A stretch of 64,000 bases of DNA, from NCBI GenBank assembly GCA_965222505.1, contig OZ244956.1, positions 4,464,001 through 4,528,000 of the forward strand. The letters run 5' to 3'. A model generated the notes under the pieces. That model was not told the origin of the DNA. It searched no databases and saw nothing but the letters and a program-made list of their open reading frames with translations. Positions 25,453 to 33,924 of the stretch are shown here, in pieces. Within the stretch, counting starts at the first letter, position 1; each line of letters opens with the position of its first letter. Origin of the DNA: G965222505 sp965222505 (GTDB taxonomy: Bacteria; Bacteroidota; Rhodothermia; Rhodothermales; DATKEJ01). A program made the position numbers and the translations under genes.

Positions 25453-28293
25453 CTAATTTGGTACCTGAGAAGCCTGGCCGTTGGCCGGTAGCCAAACATT
25501 GAGGAAATCGAAGGCCGTGACCTCTCCCGAGAGATTAAAATCGCCGTAGGTGTAGCCGACCGGCCCTCCATTTTCGGGGAGCCAGACGTTGAGGAAGTCG
25601 AAGGCCGTGATGTCATTGTTGCGGTCGCCATCGCCACCCCAGAGACTGAACACACCACCGCCCAGGTCCATTTGTGGGTTGATCCCAAAGGCTTGTGCAG
25701 CACCGGTGGTAAAGTCGTAGGCCGGGCCGGTATCGTTGAAGGCAATCGCAGCGGCGCTCATGATGTTGAGGTGGTTGCGGTGGGCCACCACGACAAAATA
25801 ATTCCCGGCTGCGGAATTGAAGAACCCAAGGGGGGTACCGTTGACATCGGTGATAGACCCATCGGCTTTGAGGAGGCCGGCGCGTTGGGCCACCTGGGTG
25901 GCTGCGCCCGTGCCGGTGCGGAGTTGCACCAGGACCCAGTCGACCATATCGGCGGGGATGGCATTCAGGGCCTCCAATCCGGCATAGTTGTACGGGGAGG
26001 TGTTGTAGGGTTGGGCGAGGGGGAGGACGCCGGCTGCGTTGAGGTCGGTGTCCATCGTTGCGCCGTTATAGGGGCCGGGGAAGAAGACCTTGAGGGCCGC
26101 CGAGGTCAGGGCCTGAACGGTGAGGACCACATCATTAGGATTGACCTGTACGTCAAAGGTCACACCCGCCGGACCGGTCACGGAGGCAAACGTACCCGCC
26201 ACACCGGAACTGGCGGTGAGGATCGTGAAGCTGTCCCCGGCGGCCGGCAAATACGCAGGGGCAAAGCTGACATTCAGGGTGCCACCCAGGGTGGCGGCTC
26301 CGGTTACGCGGAGTGAGTCGTGGCCGCCATTGACAGCACCAGAGGTGTTTTCGATTTCAACATCAAACACCGCTGTCGCAAGGGGCGCATACGGGCCGAT
26401 CCAGGTTAGCACCCCCGGAGAGGCACCGGGGGCCGTGTCCCCGCTGTGGGTGAGGGTAGCCGTGTTGACTTGTACTGTGGCTGTTCCTTTGATTGTTGCA
26501 CCCGCCTGGTGGTCCAGGATCCTGGGAAACTGGAGCGTGCCGGTTTGAACATCTATCGTCCCGGCATTGGTCAGGTTGACATCAATGAAGGATGCACCGG
26601 AGCCGGTGGTTTTCTGGATGATGCCGGTGGCCTGGTTGGTGAAGGTGCCGGGCACAACTGTGCCTGAGTCGATGTCGTGGTCGGTCTGGAAGTCGTAGGT
26701 ACCGGCGTTAATGAAGGCGGCGTTTTCGTTGATGTAGAAGTTGCCCAGAATATGGTTGAGGGTGCCGTTGTTCTGAATGGTGCCATTGAGCTGCTTGGTG
26801 GATGTACTGCCGTCGAGTACGATGGTCCCCTCGTTGGTCAGGGTGCCGGGACCGTTGATGAAGCCGGCTGGCCAGCGAAATCCGGCACCGCCGAAGTCGA
26901 GTGTGGCCCCGGCGGCATCAACGTTGAAGGTGCCGGTGAGTTGGATCGTGCCGGGTACGGTGCCGGAGAGGGTGCCGCTGATGGTGTGGATGTTACCACC
27001 GGAGGCGTCAAAGTCGAGCGTTGCGCCATTGGCCACATTGTAGGTGCCACCCTGGTAGATGCTGTTCCGAAACAATTGCAGCGTACCGGTATCGACATCG
27101 AGGGTGCCGCCCTGGTTGGTCAGGTTGACATCAATGAAGGATGTACCGGAGCCGGTGGTTTTCTGGATGATGCCGGTGGCCTGGTTGGTGAAGGTGCCGG
27201 GCACAACTGTGCCTGAGTCGATGTCGTGGTCGGTCTGGAAGTCGTAGGTATCGGCGTTAATGAAGGCGGCGTTTTCGTTGATGTAGAAGTTGCCCAGAAT
27301 ATGGTTGAGGGTGCCGTTGTTCTGAATGGTGCCATTGAGCTGCTTGGTGGATGTACTGCCGTCGAGTACGATGGTCCCCTCGTTGGTCAGGGTGCCGGGG
27401 CCGTTGATGAAGCCGGCTGGCCAGCGAAATCCGGCACCGCCGAAGTCGAGCGTGGCCCCGGCGGCATCAACGTTGAAGGTGCTAGTGAGTTGGATTATGC
27501 CGGGTACAGTGCCGGAGAGGGTGCCGCTGATGGTGTGGACGTTACCACCGGAGGCGTCAAAGTCGAGCGTTGCGCCATTGGCCACATTGTAGGTGCCACC
27601 CTGGTAGATGCTGTTCCGAAACAATTGCAGCGTACCGGTATCGACATCGAGGGTGCCGCCCTGGTTGGTCAGGTTGACATCAATGAAGGATGTACCGGAG
27701 CCGGTGGTTTTCTGGATGATGCCGGTGGCCTGGTTGGTGAAGGTGCCGGGCACAACTGTGCCTGAGTCGATGTCGTGGTCGGTCTGGAAGTCGTAGGTAC
27801 CGGCGTTAATGAAGGCGGCGTTTTCGTTGATGTAGAAGTTGCCCAGAATATGGTTGAGGGTGCCGTTGTTCTGAATGGTGCCATTGAGCTGCTTGGTGGA
27901 TGTACTGCCGTCGAGTACGATGGTCCCCTCGTTGGTCAGGGTGCCGGGGCCGTTGATGGTGCCGGATTGCCATTTAAAGGTGGCATCGGCCCCAATGGAA
28001 CTGGCGGCCCCGAGGGTCAGGATGCTGGTCAAAATGAGGGTATTGGTGCCGCCCAGTGTCAGGCTTTGGATGTCAGCATTGATGTTAACCGTGATGGTGT
28101 TGGTGCCCGCGGGGTTGATGACCACATCATCGGTAGCGCCGGGCAGGCTGGGGTCTGAGTCCCAGTTGGCGGGGTCAGACCAGTTTACGCCGTCTCCGTT
28201 GCCGGTCCAGTTTACGGTAGCCATCGGATTGGGGGCTGCCATTAGGGCGGTTGAGAGCGACAGGAAAAGCAGGGAGCAGGTATAGATTTTCAT
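25453..28293 (-). CDS. Large secreted beta-strand-repeat protein with C-terminal dockerin-like repeats
   Basis: The 946-residue protein has a signal peptide (MKIYTCSLLFLSLSTALMAA). It continues into a long parallel-beta-helix/strand-loop-strand region rich in GTLTNEGTIVLDGS and GTYNVANGATLDFD-type motifs. Two complete 183-residue repeats plus a partial one are almost identical (549-bp DNA period from 26571). Near the C-terminus a cadherin-like or beta-sandwich segment precedes two dockerin-like calcium motifs, GDGDRNNDITAFDFLNVWLP and GDFNLSGEVTAFDFLNVWLP. The protein is probably a surface or extracellular adhesin or scaffold. ATG 28293 is chosen over the upstream ATG 28332 because the signal peptide starts there. 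Confidence 0.88.
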   Translation of the reverse strand: MKIYTCSLLFLSLSTALMAAPNPMATVNWTGNGDGVNWSDPANWDSDPSLPGATDDVVINPAGTNTITVNINADIQSLTLGGTNTLILTSILTLGAASSIGADATFKWQSGTINGPGTLTNEGTIVLDGSTSTKQLNGTIQNNGTLNHILGNFYINENAAFINAGTYDFQTDHDIDSGTVVPGTFTNQATGIIQKTTGSGTSFIDVNLTNQGGTLDVDTGTLQLFRNSIYQGGTYNVANGATLDFDASGGNVHTISGTLSGTVPGIIQLTSTFNVDAAGATLDFGGAGFRWPAGFINGPGTLTNEGTIVLDGSTSTKQLNGTIQNNGTLNHILGNFYINENAAFINADTYDFQTDHDIDSGTVVPGTFTNQATGIIQKTTGSGTSFIDVNLTNQGGTLDVDTGTLQLFRNSIYQGGTYNVANGATLDFDASGGNIHTISGTLSGTVPGTIQLTGTFNVDAAGATLDFGGAGFRWPAGFINGPGTLTNEGTIVLDGSTSTKQLNGTIQNNGTLNHILGNFYINENAAFINAGTYDFQTDHDIDSGTVVPGTFTNQATGIIQKTTGSGASFIDVNLTNAGTIDVQTGTLQFPRILDHQAGATIKGTATVQVNTATLTHSGDTAPGASPGVLTWIGPYAPLATAVFDVEIENTSGAVNGGHDSLRVTGAATLGGTLNVSFAPAYLPAAGDSFTILTASSGVAGTFASVTGPAGVTFDVQVNPNDVVLTVQALTSAALKVFFPGPYNGATMDTDLNAAGVLPLAQPYNTSPYNYAGLEALNAIPADMVDWVLVQLRTGTGAATQVAQRAGLLKADGSITDVNGTPLGFFNSAAGNYFVVVAHRNHLNIMSAAAIAFNDTGPAYDFTTGAAQAFGINPQMDLGGGVFSLWGGDGDRNNDITAFDFLNVWLPENGGPVGYTYGDFNLSGEVTAFDFLNVWLPANGQASQVPN
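26571..27957. repeat. Near-identical 549-bp tandem repeats inside the dockerin protein gene
   Basis: Copies begin at 26571, 27120 and 27669; the last is partial and diverges near 27957. Only scattered single-base differences separate them. The period equals 183 codons, so the reading frame is kept. The near identity indicates recent duplication or gene conversion, and the copy number may vary between strains or be mis-assembled. Confidence 0.93.
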
Positions 28294-28451
28294 GGCCGTA
28301 TGGGTTTCTGAAAGGCATAAAGCGCAGATCATTGTCGGGTCGTCTATAGGTACATTTGCTTTTTCGTTGGATAACTGGTCATGGCTATGCTTTTTTGGAG
28401 AGGCCGGGCTCAGAAATCTGTGTGATGGGGTGTATTGCGATAATGCCGGGG

Positions 28452-28463
28452 GTTTAGTAGGTT
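28452..28463 (+). promoter_or_regulatory. 12-bp motif GTTTAGTAGGTT upstream of the sigma factor gene
   Basis: The motif lies 37 bp before the sigma-factor ATG and is repeated exactly at 29099-29110, upstream of the kinase gene. A shared motif upstream of two adjacent regulatory genes could be a promoter or operator element recognised by this sigma factor (inference). The divergent gap 28294-28500 otherwise shows no gene. Confidence 0.4.
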
Positions 28464-28500
28464 AATCTTATTTCGACAGGTTTGGCGCACCATACCTTTT

Positions 28501-29061
28501 ATGCAGCAGGAGATTACGGATATCTTGATCCGGCTTGACGGATCGAACCAGGAGGCGTTGGATGTACTGATGCCCGTCGTGTATGAGGAATTGCACCGCT
28601 TGGCCCAGGGGCAGCGGCGCAAGTTTGGCAAGAAGGACCCGCTGAACACGACTGCCCTGGTGCACGAGGCCTACCTAAACCTCATTGATCAGCGCCGGGT
28701 GACGTGGCAGAACCGGGCGCATTTTTTCGGGGTGGCGGCACGCGTGATGCGCAACGTACTGCTTGCCGAGTATCGCCGGAATCAGGCCCAGAAGCGTGGG
28801 GGTGGGGAACAACATATCCCGCTGGAAGAAGTCACCCTCGCCGCACCCCTGCCTTCGATGGACATGGTGGCGCTGGACGATGCCCTGGTCGAACTCGAAG
28901 GTCTGGATGAACGGCTGGTACGCATCGTGGAGTACCGCTACTTTGTGGGCTTAAAGCTGGAAGAAATCAGCGAAGTCCTCGGCATTTCTGTCTCTACCAT
29001 CAGCCGGGAATGGCGCACCGCCCGTGCCTGGCTCCACCAGGCCCTCGCCGACCTGAATTAA
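28501..29061 (+). CDS. ECF-type RNA polymerase sigma factor (kinase-associated class)
   Basis: The 186-residue protein has an N-terminal sigma-2 region (VVYEELHRLAQGQRRKF, LVHEAYLNLID, FFGVAARVMRNVLLAEYRR) and a C-terminal sigma-4 helix-turn-helix (LEEISEVLGISVSTISREWRTARAWL). It belongs to the ECF class that commonly neighbours serine/threonine kinases. The kinase gene follows 129 bp downstream on the same strand. No anti-sigma gene is adjacent, so activity may be controlled by phosphorylation. The start ATG 28501 is followed by the conserved QQEITDILIRL. Confidence 0.95.
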   Translation: MQQEITDILIRLDGSNQEALDVLMPVVYEELHRLAQGQRRKFGKKDPLNTTALVHEAYLNLIDQRRVTWQNRAHFFGVAARVMRNVLLAEYRRNQAQKRGGGEQHIPLEEVTLAAPLPSMDMVALDDALVELEGLDERLVRIVEYRYFVGLKLEEISEVLGISVSTISREWRTARAWLHQALADLN

Positions 29062-29098
29062 CCTCCCCCTTTTGCACATAGTTGCGTTAAAGCAGGCC

Positions 29099-29110
29099 GT
29101 TTAGTAGGTT
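29099..29110 (+). promoter_or_regulatory. Second copy of the 12-bp motif, upstream of the kinase gene
   Basis: GTTTAGTAGGTT recurs here, 80 bp before the kinase start codon and 38 bp after the sigma-factor stop. Together with the copy at 28452 it suggests separate but coordinated promoters for the two genes. Confidence 0.4.
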
Positions 29111-29190
29111 GCCGTTGTCTCACGATGATCCATCCAATGCTCAACCTTCGTGGGGCATTATCTTAACCGTCAGATCCCAACTCGGATACC

Positions 29191-31848
29191 GTGGACCCGA
29201 ACCGATGGCAACAGGTCAAAGCGCTCTTTCAGGAGGTACTGGAGCAGCCCGAAGCCGAACGCGATGCTTATCTGAAATCGGCCTGTGCCGGAGATGACGC
29301 ACTCTACCAGGCGGTACTGGCCATGCTCTCCTCGGATGAGGCGGTAGATTCCTTCATGGCGACCCGCGCCACTCCGGCACCCGCCTGGTCCAAACCAAAG
29401 GATCTGCCTGCGGGTTTGCAGATCGGCCGGTACCGGCTGGTGCGGGAAATCGGGCACGGGGGCATGGGGGTAGTCTATCTCGCCGAACGGGCCGACGGGG
29501 CTTTCGACCGGCAGGTGGCCCTGAAAATCATGCGGCAAGGGTGGGGGAGCCCCGTGTTGCAACAACGGTTCCGGGCGGAACGGCAAATCCTGGCCCGGCT
29601 CAAACATCCCCACATTGCGGGGCTGCTGGATGGCGGCATGACCGAGGGGGATGGTACATCACCCGGACGGCCCTACATCGCGATGGATTACGTCGACGGG
29701 GTGCCGCTGCCCGAATATTGTGATGCCAATCGCCTTGGTACAAAGGAGCGAATAGCGCTGTTTCAGGATGTGTGCAGCGCGGTGCAGTATGCCCACCAGA
29801 ACCTCGTCATCCATCGCGACCTCAAACCCGGCAACATTCTCGTCGATACCGAAGGAAACGTGCAGTTGCTCGATTTTGGCATTGCCAAGCTGATGGAGGC
29901 AGAAGAAGCATCGGACGTACTGCCCCTTACCCAGACCGGTCAACGGTTGCTCACGCCTGCCTATGCGAGCCCGGAGCAGATCCGGGCCGAGCCGGTCAGT
30001 ACGGCCAGCGATGTGTACGCGCTGGGCATCATCCTCTATGAATTGCTCACCGGTCACCGGCCCTACGAATTTACCAGCGCCAGCCCGGTTGAGATTGAAC
30101 AGGTCATCTGCGAGCACATTCCGGATAAACCGAGCACGGCGGTCCGCCGGACGCGCTCATGGACGCAGGCCGGGGAGACCCGGCAGTCCACACCGGAAGA
30201 ACTCAGCGAAATGCGGGGCACTGACCCGGCCCTGCTCCGCCGTCAACTGGCCGGGGACCTGGACCAGATCGTGCTGATGGCTCTCCGCAAGGAGCCGGAA
30301 CGCCGCTATGCGTCCGTCGCCCAGTTTTCCGAAGACCTGCAGCGGTACCTGAACGGTGAACCCGTCACGGCCCGCACCGATACTCTGGGGTACCGCGTTT
30401 CCCGTTTCGTGGGGCGGCACAAGGTGGGGGTGGCTGTAACCCTGGGTACACTGGCCGTTATCCTCGGGCTGGTCGGGTTTTACACGGTGCAACTCACACA
30501 GGAACGCGACCGCGCCCAGGCCGAGGCCGAAAAATCGGCGCAGATCAATGCCTTTTTGCAGCAGATCATCGGGTCGGCAGATCCATACATTGAAGGCGAT
30601 GGGCGGGAAGCTAAGGTGGTGGATGTGCTGGACCGGGCCGTGCAGCAGATGGACACAGCGTTGGTCGATCAGCCGGAGGTGGCCGCCGAGGTGTTGCATA
30701 CCATTGGGCGGACCTACCAATCGCTGGGTCTCAATGCCGAGGCGCTGCCGCTGCTGGAGCGTGCGTTGGCCCTGCTGCGCGAGGCGTATGGCAACGAACA
30801 CGAACTGGTCTCCAATACCCTGCAAGACCTAGGTCTGGTGCATCGGATGCAGGGGGACCTGGACGCGGCTCAGCCTTTATTTGAAGAAGCCGTCGAAATC
30901 AACCGGGCTTTGCATGGAGATGTGCATAAAAACGTGGGCACCAGCCTGACGAACCTCGGCATCCTCTACTGGGAGCAGGGCAGCCTCGAAAAATCGGAGC
31001 CGCTGATGTGGGAGGCACTGGACATCGACCGAAAAATCCTGCCCGCCGGTCATGAAAACATTGCCATTGACCTGGGCAACATTGCCACCATTCTCGCCGA
31101 TCAGGGCAAGGCTGATGAGGCCATTCCGGTCTACGAGGAAAGCCGGGACCTCCTGGTAGACATCTACGGGGAAGACCATCCGCGCCTGGCCTACAGCACG
31201 CACAACCTGGCTACGGTCTATCACGAAGCAGCCGATTTTGAAACGGCTAAAACCCTGTACGAAAAATCCATCGCCATCCGTGAGGCCCATATGGACTCGC
31301 TGCATCCTGGCTTGCTCGGTACGCGTAATGGCCTGGCCTCCTGCCTGGCCGATATGGGAGACCTGGAGGCTGCCGGTGTGCTACAACCTCGGGTGTTGGA
31401 GCAGATGAACCGGGTCCTGGGACGGGACCACTACCTTACAGTGCGCGCCCTCGCTAATCTGGGCAAACTCCAGTACCTGCAAGGCACTTATGCCGAGGCC
31501 GAAGCCACGTTGCAAGAGGCCCATACCACCTGGCAGAACGTTGTACCGGGGCACCCGCACCATGCCCGAACGCTGCTGTGGTTGGGCCGTACCCAATTGG
31601 CCTGGGATGAACCTGCCGAGGCCGAAGCTACCCTCGCCGAAGCCCTGAAGATGGCCCAGTCTGGTCTGCCTGAAGCCCATTGGACCATCGCTGTGATCGA
31701 AGCCGAACGCGGGGAAGCTGCCCGTCAACTGGGCCGCCCTGAAGAAGCACGCGATCTGCTGACGGCCGCCCACGCCACTCTCGTCAACCGCTTCGGGGAA
31801 ATCCATCCGGAATCCAGGCGCGTTGCCGGATATCTGGCACGGTTATGA
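29191..31848 (+). CDS. Membrane serine/threonine protein kinase with C-terminal TPR repeats
   Basis: The 885-residue protein has a short N-terminal helical domain (MDPNRWQQVKALFQEVL). A Hanks-type kinase domain follows, with the glycine loop GHGGMGVVYLAE, Lys112, HRDLKPGN (Asp210 as catalytic base) and DFGIAK (Asp228). A transmembrane segment lies at about 412-432 (VGVAVTLGTLAVILGLVGFY). About ten tetratricopeptide repeats fill residues 470-880 on the other side of the membrane. The architecture is the common kinase-TPR type that pairs with ECF sigma factors. The start is GTG 29191, chosen because the conserved D-P-N-R-W opening begins there. The stop codon (31846-31848) overlaps a heptamer array. 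Confidence 0.93.
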   Translation: MDPNRWQQVKALFQEVLEQPEAERDAYLKSACAGDDALYQAVLAMLSSDEAVDSFMATRATPAPAWSKPKDLPAGLQIGRYRLVREIGHGGMGVVYLAERADGAFDRQVALKIMRQGWGSPVLQQRFRAERQILARLKHPHIAGLLDGGMTEGDGTSPGRPYIAMDYVDGVPLPEYCDANRLGTKERIALFQDVCSAVQYAHQNLVIHRDLKPGNILVDTEGNVQLLDFGIAKLMEAEEASDVLPLTQTGQRLLTPAYASPEQIRAEPVSTASDVYALGIILYELLTGHRPYEFTSASPVEIEQVICEHIPDKPSTAVRRTRSWTQAGETRQSTPEELSEMRGTDPALLRRQLAGDLDQIVLMALRKEPERRYASVAQFSEDLQRYLNGEPVTARTDTLGYRVSRFVGRHKVGVAVTLGTLAVILGLVGFYTVQLTQERDRAQAEAEKSAQINAFLQQIIGSADPYIEGDGREAKVVDVLDRAVQQMDTALVDQPEVAAEVLHTIGRTYQSLGLNAEALPLLERALALLREAYGNEHELVSNTLQDLGLVHRMQGDLDAAQPLFEEAVEINRALHGDVHKNVGTSLTNLGILYWEQGSLEKSEPLMWEALDIDRKILPAGHENIAIDLGNIATILADQGKADEAIPVYEESRDLLVDIYGEDHPRLAYSTHNLATVYHEAADFETAKTLYEKSIAIREAHMDSLHPGLLGTRNGLASCLADMGDLEAAGVLQPRVLEQMNRVLGRDHYLTVRALANLGKLQYLQGTYAEAEATLQEAHTTWQNVVPGHPHHARTLLWLGRTQLAWDEPAEAEATLAEALKMAQSGLPEAHWTIAVIEAERGEAARQLGRPEEARDLLTAAHATLVNRFGEIHPESRRVAGYLARL

Positions 31849-32637
31849 GTGCGGGGTGCGAAGTGCGGAGTGCGACTCAGGTTCGAGGGTGGAGTCGCAC
31901 TCAGTACTCCGCACTCCGCACTTAACAAAAGCGTTTTCCCCCTTCAGGTATTCAATCTCTGTTTCAAACAAGGTGCTGAAATGCCCGGCCCAGATACGGC
32001 GTACGTCGTCTTCTTCAACCGGGTGGCCCAATTCTTTGGCGAGGGAAGTGACCCCACGGTCGGTGATGCCGCAGGGGATGATGTGGTTGAAATAGGTCAA
32101 GTCCGTGTTGATGTTCAGTGCGAAGCCGTGCATCGTGACCCACCGGCTGCACCGAATGCCCATCGCACAAATTTTGCGTTCCGGGCCGTTTTCGTCGGGG
32201 CCGACCCATACGCCCGTTCGGCCCGGTACGCGTCCGGTTGTAATGCCGTAGTCGGCACAGGTGCGGATGATGGTTTCTTCGAGGAGGCGCAGGTATTTGC
32301 CGAGGTCGGTAAAGAAGCGGTCCAGGTCCAGAATTGGATAGCCGACGAGTTGCCCCGGCCCGTGGTAGGTAATGTCCCCCCCCCGCCCGATGTGGTGAAA
32401 CGTGGCCCCCCGTGCCGTCAGCGCTGCTTCCGAAAGGAGCAGGTTTTCGGCCTTGCCGCTTTTGCCAAGCGTGTACACATGGGGATGTTCAACCAACAGC
32501 ACCACATGCGGCAAATGCTCGGGGTCCGCCGAACGTTTGTCCGCAATCAACCGGGCCTGGATCTGCTTCTGCAGGTTCCACGCCGGAAGGTAGGGCATGG
32601 GGCCGAGGTCGAGGATATGTGATTGGTTATTGGGCAT
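31843..32637 (-). CDS. lipB: Octanoyl-[acyl-carrier-protein]:protein N-octanoyltransferase LipB, with repeat-derived ends
   Basis: LipB transfers octanoate from ACP to lipoyl domains, the first step of lipoate assembly. Signature blocks are EHPHVYTLGKSG, RGGDITYHGPGQLVGYP, RTGVWVG, KICAMGIRCSRWVTMHG and PCGITDRGVTSL. Cys189 and Lys155 (numbered from ATG 32637) are the catalytic pair. Homology begins at L-D-L-G-P-M-P-Y; the only start that keeps it is an ATG inside a family F heptamer (32637; 32661 also possible). The last about 25 residues after KGENAFVKC are encoded by a family E heptamer element and are absent from ordinary LipB proteins. Both termini therefore look repeat-derived, yet the catalytic core is intact. 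Confidence 0.93.
   Translation of the reverse strand: MPNNQSHILDLGPMPYLPAWNLQKQIQARLIADKRSADPEHLPHVVLLVEHPHVYTLGKSGKAENLLLSEAALTARGATFHHIGRGGDITYHGPGQLVGYPILDLDRFFTDLGKYLRLLEETIIRTCADYGITTGRVPGRTGVWVGPDENGPERKICAMGIRCSRWVTMHGFALNINTDLTYFNHIIPCGITDRGVTSLAKELGHPVEEDDVRRIWAGHFSTLFETEIEYLKGENAFVKCGVRSTECDSTLEPESHSALRTPHS
31847..31923. repeat. Inverted heptamer-array element, family E (GAGTGCG), 4+4 units
   Basis: Left arm 31847-31874: GAGTGCG, GGGTGCG, AAGTGCG, GAGTGCG. The centre is 31875-31895. Right arm 31896-31923: CGCACTC, AGTACTC, CGCACTC, CGCACTT. It lies between the convergent kinase and lipB genes, contains the last bases of the kinase stop codon and encodes the C-terminal tail of LipB. 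Confidence 0.92.
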
Positions 32638-32714
32638 TGGTGATTGGGAGGAATAAATCACAAACGAGCCGCAGGCGACTAACGAAGTAAATCACAGATC
32701 ACCAATCACCAATA
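32621..32714. repeat. Inverted heptamer-array element, family F (GATTGGT)
   Basis: Left arm: GATTGGT, TATTGGG, CATTGGT, GATTGGG (32621-32648). The centre is 45 bp. The right arm is ACAGATC, ACCAATC, ACCAATA (32694-32714). The CATTGGT unit supplies the lipB start codon on the minus strand. The reverse complement shares its core and an 18-bp right-arm stretch with the element at 61660-61745. Confidence 0.9.
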
Positions 32715-32827
32715 AAAAGGTTTCATGTGGCCGTTTACCATAAGTTCATGGCGGTAGGCAACATCCAATCGAAAATCAGTTTTGGAAGTGCTATTTTATA
32801 CAGGCCTACCAAAGCGAACACACCCTG

Positions 32828-33193
32828 ATGATGAAACCTATGCGTCTTATGTTATTGTTGGTTGTACTGTTTCTAGCCGCTTGCCAGGCCGAGCCGGCCC
32901 TGCAGGAGACCGTCTATCCGGTGCGCGGCGAACTGGTCGGAGTGTTGTACGATGGGCAGGCCCTTCGTATTCGGCATGAGGAAATTCCAGGATACATGGC
33001 GGCCATGCGGATGGACTTTCGGCTTGCCGAAGGAACCACCGCAGAAGGGCTTCAGCCTGGAGACAAGCTGGCCTTTGAGTTCATCGTGACCGAAACCGCC
33101 TACACGATTCGCAACCTCGAAAAACTTCCCCCCGATACGCCCCTGGAGTTGAACGGCATGAGGCAGAAGAACGAGGGCACCATGCAGCATTGA
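32828..33193 (+). CDS. Copper-binding lipoprotein (CusF/SCO-associated type)
   Basis: The 121-residue protein has a lipoprotein signal (LLLVVLFLAAC, Cys22) and then one small beta-barrel domain. The block HEEIPGYMAAMRMDFRL, followed by GLQPGDKLAFEF and VTETAYTIRNLEKL, matches small periplasmic copper-binding proteins in which His and Met residues hold Cu(I). It probably delivers or buffers copper at the membrane. It is followed after 8 bp by the DoxX gene, so the pair is likely co-transcribed. The start is ATG 32828; a second ATG one codon on is equally possible. Confidence 0.85.
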   Translation: MMKPMRLMLLLVVLFLAACQAEPALQETVYPVRGELVGVLYDGQALRIRHEEIPGYMAAMRMDFRLAEGTTAEGLQPGDKLAFEFIVTETAYTIRNLEKLPPDTPLELNGMRQKNEGTMQH

Positions 33194-33201
33194 GGCCACC
33201 C

Positions 33202-33603
33202 ATGAAGCCGTTAACCGCACGCGACCTCGTATGGGCCTTTGCCCGCATCGCCACTGGATTGATGATGGCGCTGATGCACGGCTGGCCGGGTATTCCTTCG
33301 GCCTGGCAGTACTGGATTGATGGCAAAGCCTGGACCTTCATCGACACGGTGGCCGGTTTGGGGTTTCCCTTTCCCGCTTACTTTGCCACAGGCGCAGCCC
33401 TCATCGAGTTTGTAGGCGGTCTCATGTTGGCCGTTGGCCTCTTTACCCGGACCATCGCCGGCGGTCTGGCGGTCACGATGGCCGTGGCCGTTTTCCATCA
33501 CCTTACCGGCGACATGGACTTTGAACGGGCCGTGCTCTTTCTGGCCTTGAGTCTTCTGTTCCTTGCAAATGGTGGGGGAAGGCTTTCTGTTGATAATCGG
33601 TGA
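33202..33603 (+). CDS. DoxX-family membrane protein
   Basis: The 133-residue protein has about four transmembrane helices and the DoxX-type pattern: an opening helix with R-I-A-T-G-L-M-M, the GAALIEFVGGLMLAVGLFTR block, and a final LFLALSLLFLANGGG helix. DoxX proteins are associated with redox or thiosulfate metabolism, but the function of this one is unknown. ATG 33202 is used rather than the TTG at 33190 within the upstream stop. The last codons (V-D-N-R-stop) fall in the left part of a family F-like repeat. Confidence 0.88.
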   Translation: MKPLTARDLVWAFARIATGLMMALMHGWPGIPSAWQYWIDGKAWTFIDTVAGLGFPFPAYFATGAALIEFVGGLMLAVGLFTRTIAGGLAVTMAVAVFHHLTGDMDFERAVLFLALSLLFLANGGGRLSVDNR

Positions 33604-33637
33604 TATATACTTGGTCGCCTTCCCAATCACCAATCAT
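33593..33637. repeat. Short family F-like inverted heptamer element
   Basis: GATAATCGGTGAT at the end of the DoxX gene is roughly inverse to CCAATCA, CCAATCA (33624-33637). It contains the DoxX stop codon. It is degenerate compared with the other family F elements. Confidence 0.55.
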
Positions 33638-33924
33638 AAATGCCCTGTTCCTTGCGTCCTACGCTGGCATTAGCTATTTTTCCAACGATGAAATAAGCGC
33701 ACTCCTTACGGGAACAGGTAAGCAACTCTACTAAAAAAGCACCCGGCCTTACATAATGGCCACCACCTCTTGTCCTATCGTTTCTGCATAGACGACAGTG
33801 CAATCTAGGCTATGACTGGTGGAATGCCTGCCACGTCATAATGCCTTTACGTTCCTTCTCAATTCTACGTTTTGCCCCGAACTGTCGAAAGCCGCGACTC
33901 TGCAAATCGTACAACCTCTTTGCT
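33638..33924. other. Non-coding gap with an inverted repeat
   Basis: CCTGTTCC (33645-33652) and GGAACAGG (33712-33719) are exact inverse copies around a 59-bp loop. The remainder up to the next start at 33925 shows no supported gene; the promoter of the secreted protein should lie here. An upstream in-frame ATG at 33841 would add 28 residues ahead of a good signal peptide and was not used. Confidence 0.5.

Noticed and set aside
26677..28285. Plus-strand frames of 120-180 residues opposite the dockerin gene
   Set aside because: They repeat with the same 549-bp period and are antisense shadows of the beta-repeat protein.
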